64,000 bases of DNA, from positions 1 to 64,000 of the forward strand of contig NZ_JALNMH010000001.1 of NCBI RefSeq assembly GCF_023156535.1, read 5' to 3'. This document shows positions 61,277 to 64,000 of the stretch, piece after piece. The DNA comes from Pseudomarimonas salicorniae (GTDB lineage Bacteria; Pseudomonadota; Gammaproteobacteria; Xanthomonadales; Xanthomonadaceae). The translations under genes were made by a program, and so were the position numbers. Below the pieces are notes generated by a model. The model had not been told where the DNA came from. It ran no database searches and was given only the letters and a program-made list of their open reading frames with translations. How positions within the stretch are numbered: the stretch's first letter is position 1; each line of letters starts with the position of its first letter.

Positions 61277-62056
61277 TCAGGGTCCCTTGAGACGCACTTC
61301 GATGGCGCCGAAGCGCAGGGTGTCGCCCGGCTTCACCGGGACTTCCTGCTCCGGCTGGAGCTTGCTGCCGTTGACCCAGGTACCGTTGCCGACGCCGGGC
61401 TCCTCGCGCAGGGCGAAGCTGCCGCCGCCCTTGACCAGCAGGCGCGCGTGCCGGCGGCTGAGGGTACGTGCACTGTCCAGCGGCCCGAGGTTGATCTCGG
61501 GCACGGCGCCGGTCGCGGGGTCGGGGCGCCCGACCAGCAGCTCCGGCTTGCCACCGGGCAGCGGAATGCTGCCTTCGGCATGTTCGATCGAGAATGGCAT
61601 GGCCGCCGGCTGCACGCTGGTGCCCTGCACCGGTGGCGGCGGCGCGGCCGGCGCGGCGGCCGGACGGCTGGCGGGCGCGGCCTTGCCGTTCCCGGTCATG
61701 GCCTCGAGCTGGACGCGGCGGGCCTCGGAGGCCTTCAGCCTGAGCACCAGGCGGCGCATCAGCTGAACACCGACTTCCGCGTTCTCGCGGAGCACGGCGT
61801 GGAAGGCGGCGACCTCGATGCGCAGGGCGCGCACCGCGGTCTTGGCCACCACCGAGGCGGTGTGCGGCTGCTCCTGCAGGATCGACATCTCGCCGCAGAA
61901 GTCGCCGGGCCCCAGCTCGGCAAGGACCACGCCGGGTGCGTCGGCACGCTCCACCACGGCCTTGCCGGACTCGATGATGAACAGCGCACTCGCGGCGGAG
62001 CCCTCGCTGAGAAGCGGGGTGCCGGCGGGAAAATCGACAAACGGGTTATCGCTCAT
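61277..62056 (-). CDS. Cyclic nucleotide-binding domain fused to FHA domain
   Basis: 259 residues from the ATG at 62056. The cNMP-binding domain fills 1-115: FPAGTPLLSEGSAASALFII, LAELGPGDFCGEMSILQEQP, HTASVVAKTAVRALRIE. The phosphate-binding cassette reads FCGEMSILQEQPHTAS, with Gly-Glu kept and the usual Arg replaced. After a Pro-rich linker the FHA domain (about 170-257) has LLVGRPDPATGAVPEINLGP, LSRRHARLLV and NGTWVNGSKL, with the canonical Arg, Ser-Arg-Arg-His and Asn. It heads the operon cNMP-FHA, coiled-coil-FHA, STAS, MAPEG. Confidence 0.92.
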   Translation of the reverse strand: MSDNPFVDFPAGTPLLSEGSAASALFIIESGKAVVERADAPGVVLAELGPGDFCGEMSILQEQPHTASVVAKTAVRALRIEVAAFHAVLRENAEVGVQLMRRLVLRLKASEARRVQLEAMTGNGKAAPASRPAAAPAAPPPPVQGTSVQPAAMPFSIEHAEGSIPLPGGKPELLVGRPDPATGAVPEINLGPLDSARTLSRRHARLLVKGGGSFALREEPGVGNGTWVNGSKLQPEQEVPVKPGDTLRFGAIEVRLKGP

Positions 62057-62146
62057 GACTCCACGGCTCGCAACGGGCCCGGGGGCGCAACCACCGGGAT
62101 TATGCGCACCGCGCAGAAATACAGGCAAGCCGCGGCGGAACGGTCG

Positions 62147-63529
62147 TCATTCATTGCGCGGCTTCTTCTGCGGGCGCTTCCAGCCGGGAACGCTGGTCTG
62201 CCGGGCCCGTGCCACGCTCAACGTGTCGGCCGGCGCCTCGCGGCTGATCACCGAGCCGGCACCGATCGTGGCGCCATGGCCGATGCGCACCGGGGCCACC
62301 AGCGAGCTGTTCGAACCGATAAAGGCCCCGTCGCCGATCTCGGTGCGCGACTTGTTCACCCCGTCGTAGTTGCAGGTGATGGTGCCGGCACCGATGTTGA
62401 CGCCCGAGCCGACCTCGGCGTCGCCGATGTAACTCAGGTGATTGGCCTTGCTGCCGCGGCCAAGCCGGGTTTTCTTGGTCTCGACGAAGTTCCCGACGTG
62501 GACCTCGTCGGCCAGCTCGGTGCCCGGACGCAGCCGTGCGTAGGGGCCGATGCGCGTGCCGGCGCCAGCGCGAGCACCCTCCAGATCGCAGTGGGCATGG
62601 ACGATGCTGCCGGCGCCCAGCTCGACATCGCGCAGCCGGCAGAACGGCCCGATGCGCACGCCGTCGCCCAGCACCACGCGGCCCTCGAGAATGACGTTGG
62701 CATCGATCTCTACATCGGCGCCGACGCTGACCTCGCCGCGGACGTCGAGGCGGGCCGGATCGGCCAGGCGGGCGCCCAGGCGGCACAGCTCGCGCGCCTG
62801 GCGCAGCTGGAAGCGGCGCTCCAGCTGGGCCAGCTGCCAGCGGTCGTTCGCGCCCTCGGCTTCGCCGGCCTCACGGCAGGCCACGGCGAGCGCCGGAGCG
62901 CCCTCGGCCGCGGCCATGGCGAAGACATCGGTCAGGTAGTACTCGCCCTGCGCGTTGTCGCAGCGCAGCGCTTCCAGCCAGCGCCGAAGCGAAGCGGCCG
63001 GGGCGCAGAGCACGCCGGTGTTGATGGTCCGGATGCGTCTTTGCTCGTCCGAGGCGTCGCGCTCCTCGACGATGCCCTCGACCCGGCCCTGCGCATCGAG
63101 CAGCACCCGACCATAGCCGGTGGGATCGTCAAGGGTGTCGACCAGGACGCTGCTGCCCTCCTGGCCCGCCGCGTCGACCAAGGCAAGCAGGGTGTCCGGG
63201 CGAATCAACGGCACGTCACCGTAGAGCACCAGGACCCTGGCGCCGTCGGGCAGCCCGGGCATCGCCTGCTGCACCGCATGCCCGGTGCCGAGCCGCTCGC
63301 GCTGTTCAGCCCAGCACAGGTCGGACGAAGCGGAAAAGGCCGTACGCACCTGATCGCCGCCATGGCCGTACACGACATGCAGCTTCGCCGCGCCGGCGGC
63401 GCGCGCCTGGTCCAGCACGTGAGCCAGCATCGGCCGTCCGGCCACCGGCTGCAGCACCTTGGGCAGGCTGGAGCGCATCCGCTTGCCCTCACCGGCGGCA
63501 AGAACGATGGCGTGCAGGTCGGTGGTCAT
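62147..63529 (-). CDS. glmU: Bifunctional N-acetylglucosamine-1-phosphate uridyltransferase / glucosamine-1-phosphate acetyltransferase
   Basis: 460 residues from the ATG at 63529, with AGGAGGGA 7 nt upstream. The uridyltransferase half (1-230) has [30 protein letters not shown] and VLYGDVPLI. The acetyltransferase half is a left-handed beta-helix ([57 protein letters not shown]). It makes UDP-GlcNAc for peptidoglycan and LPS. It lies upstream of the FHA operon with a 90-nt gap and may be a separate unit. Confidence 0.97.
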   Translation of the reverse strand: MTTDLHAIVLAAGEGKRMRSSLPKVLQPVAGRPMLAHVLDQARAAGAAKLHVVYGHGGDQVRTAFSASSDLCWAEQRERLGTGHAVQQAMPGLPDGARVLVLYGDVPLIRPDTLLALVDAAGQEGSSVLVDTLDDPTGYGRVLLDAQGRVEGIVEERDASDEQRRIRTINTGVLCAPAASLRRWLEALRCDNAQGEYYLTDVFAMAAAEGAPALAVACREAGEAEGANDRWQLAQLERRFQLRQARELCRLGARLADPARLDVRGEVSVGADVEIDANVILEGRVVLGDGVRIGPFCRLRDVELGAGSIVHAHCDLEGARAGAGTRIGPYARLRPGTELADEVHVGNFVETKKTRLGRGSKANHLSYIGDAEVGSGVNIGAGTITCNYDGVNKSRTEIGDGAFIGSNSSLVAPVRIGHGATIGAGSVISREAPADTLSVARARQTSVPGWKRPQKKPRNE

Positions 63530-63595
63530 GGTTGTCCCTCCTGGGCTGGGCGACCCGGTCCGCGTGGTCGCGATTGGAGATGGGCAGGCCGGCAC

Positions 63596-64000
63596 TTACC
63601 CGGGCGACTTGTCGAGCCCGACACGCGGCCGGCCATCGACCTGGGTGAACCGGAAGCGGAAACGAAGCGTATAGGGATGCACGGCGACCACGGCGCGGGC
63701 CACGGTGTCGGGCTCACCATCGCCATCGGTGTCCGGGCCGTCGACCCAGTCGAGCACCTCGAGCGGGGCAAAGCGCCAGCCGGAGAGCGCCCGACGCGCG
63801 GCCTCGGCGAAGGCCGTCCGACAGTCCTCAGCGCAGCCGGCCGGGGCATCCGGCACCTCGACCCGTGCCATGCCGGGTGCGCCCTCGTCGTCGATCTCGA
63901 GACTGGCCTCGACCCGCACCTCGTCGAGGCGCTGCGCCAGCCAGATCGCGGGATAATCGGGCAGGCGGGCATGCTCGGGATCCGGCAGCCCGCCGCGCGC
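63596..64000 (-). CDS. TonB-like C-terminal domain protein, N-terminus beyond window
   Basis: 134 residues are visible and the frame continues off the right edge. The pattern YPAIWLAQRLDEVRVEASLE, IDDEGAPGMARVEVPDA, AFAEAARRALSGWRFAPLEV follows TonB C-terminal domains (YP...A, G.v.v...id..G, AA..Al..WrF.P). An acidic loop DGPDTDGDGEPDT, like a calcium-binding DxDxDG loop, is inserted after the WRF helix-strand. A periplasmic location is likely; family call is moderate since the N-terminus is not seen. Confidence 0.6.
   Translation of the reverse strand, partial: ARGGLPDPEHARLPDYPAIWLAQRLDEVRVEASLEIDDEGAPGMARVEVPDAPAGCAEDCRTAFAEAARRALSGWRFAPLEVLDWVDGPDTDGDGEPDTVARAVVAVHPYTLRFRFRFTQVDGRPRVGLDKSPG

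Overview
The window is high-GC gammaproteobacterial chromosome, most likely Xanthomonadales/Lysobacterales. This is judged from family content and style only: a delta-60 repeat protein ending in an NGFE-type tail, an ECF sigma factor coupled to a Ser/Thr kinase with TPRs, an M56-M23 fusion peptidase, RlmM, a phasin, and GTAG-type REP palindromes like those of Stenotrophomonas and Xanthomonas. No rRNA, tRNA, CRISPR array, integrase or complete insertion sequence was seen. The genes are mostly chromosomal housekeeping and regulation, with short dispersed repeats in many gaps.

Left part (1-16.8 kb): a DUF1302/DUF1329 pair cut by the window edge; a DGPF (YciI-like) gene with its ECF42-type sigma factor behind a matching promoter; a delta-60 repeat protein divergent from an ECF sigma factor and a Ser/Thr kinase; yebC; a lipase-like hydrolase; an RDD protein; an S41 peptidase; a DUF418 protein; and a TMEM175-type channel gene broken by a one-base frameshift. 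Just downstream of the S41 gene lies a decayed copy of the GroEL C-terminus with a groEL-like terminator and a copy of a short element with terminal inverted repeats. The same element lies downstream of the intact groEL.

Middle (16.8-46.5 kb): a fatty acid desaturase; an ABC ATPase plus a permease fused to an M1 peptidase, divergent from a LytS/LytTR-type two-component pair; an MgtC-like protein; groES-groEL with a sigma-32-type promoter, a sigma-70-type promoter and a perfect CIRCE; a FIST sensor coupled to a PAS-GGDEF-EAL protein; an M48 lipoprotein protease; malic enzyme; a very large propeller hybrid kinase; a YceI-cytochrome b561-YceI operon; a DUF836 thioredoxin-fold protein; a methyltransferase; serine dehydratase; and a single-POTRA Omp85 protein coupled to a multi-pass membrane protein.

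Right part (46.6-64 kb): the rod-shape operon mreB-mreC-mreD-mrdA-rodA, with an 11-unit heptamer array starting at the rodA stop codon; a PfkB kinase and queD; a phasin with a PhaR-like operator over its promoter; rlmM; a 2-TM K+ channel; methylcitrate synthase; a BlaI-type repressor with a perfect operator and its M56-M23 peptidase partner; a four-gene operon of cNMP-FHA, coiled-coil-FHA, STAS and MAPEG proteins; glmU; and a partial TonB-like domain protein. The most promising under-described items are the cNMP-FHA/FHA/STAS operon, the ABC/M1-fusion plus LytTR locus, the BlaI/M56-M23 unit, the Omp85/membrane-protein pair, and the groEL-tail remnant with its repeat element.
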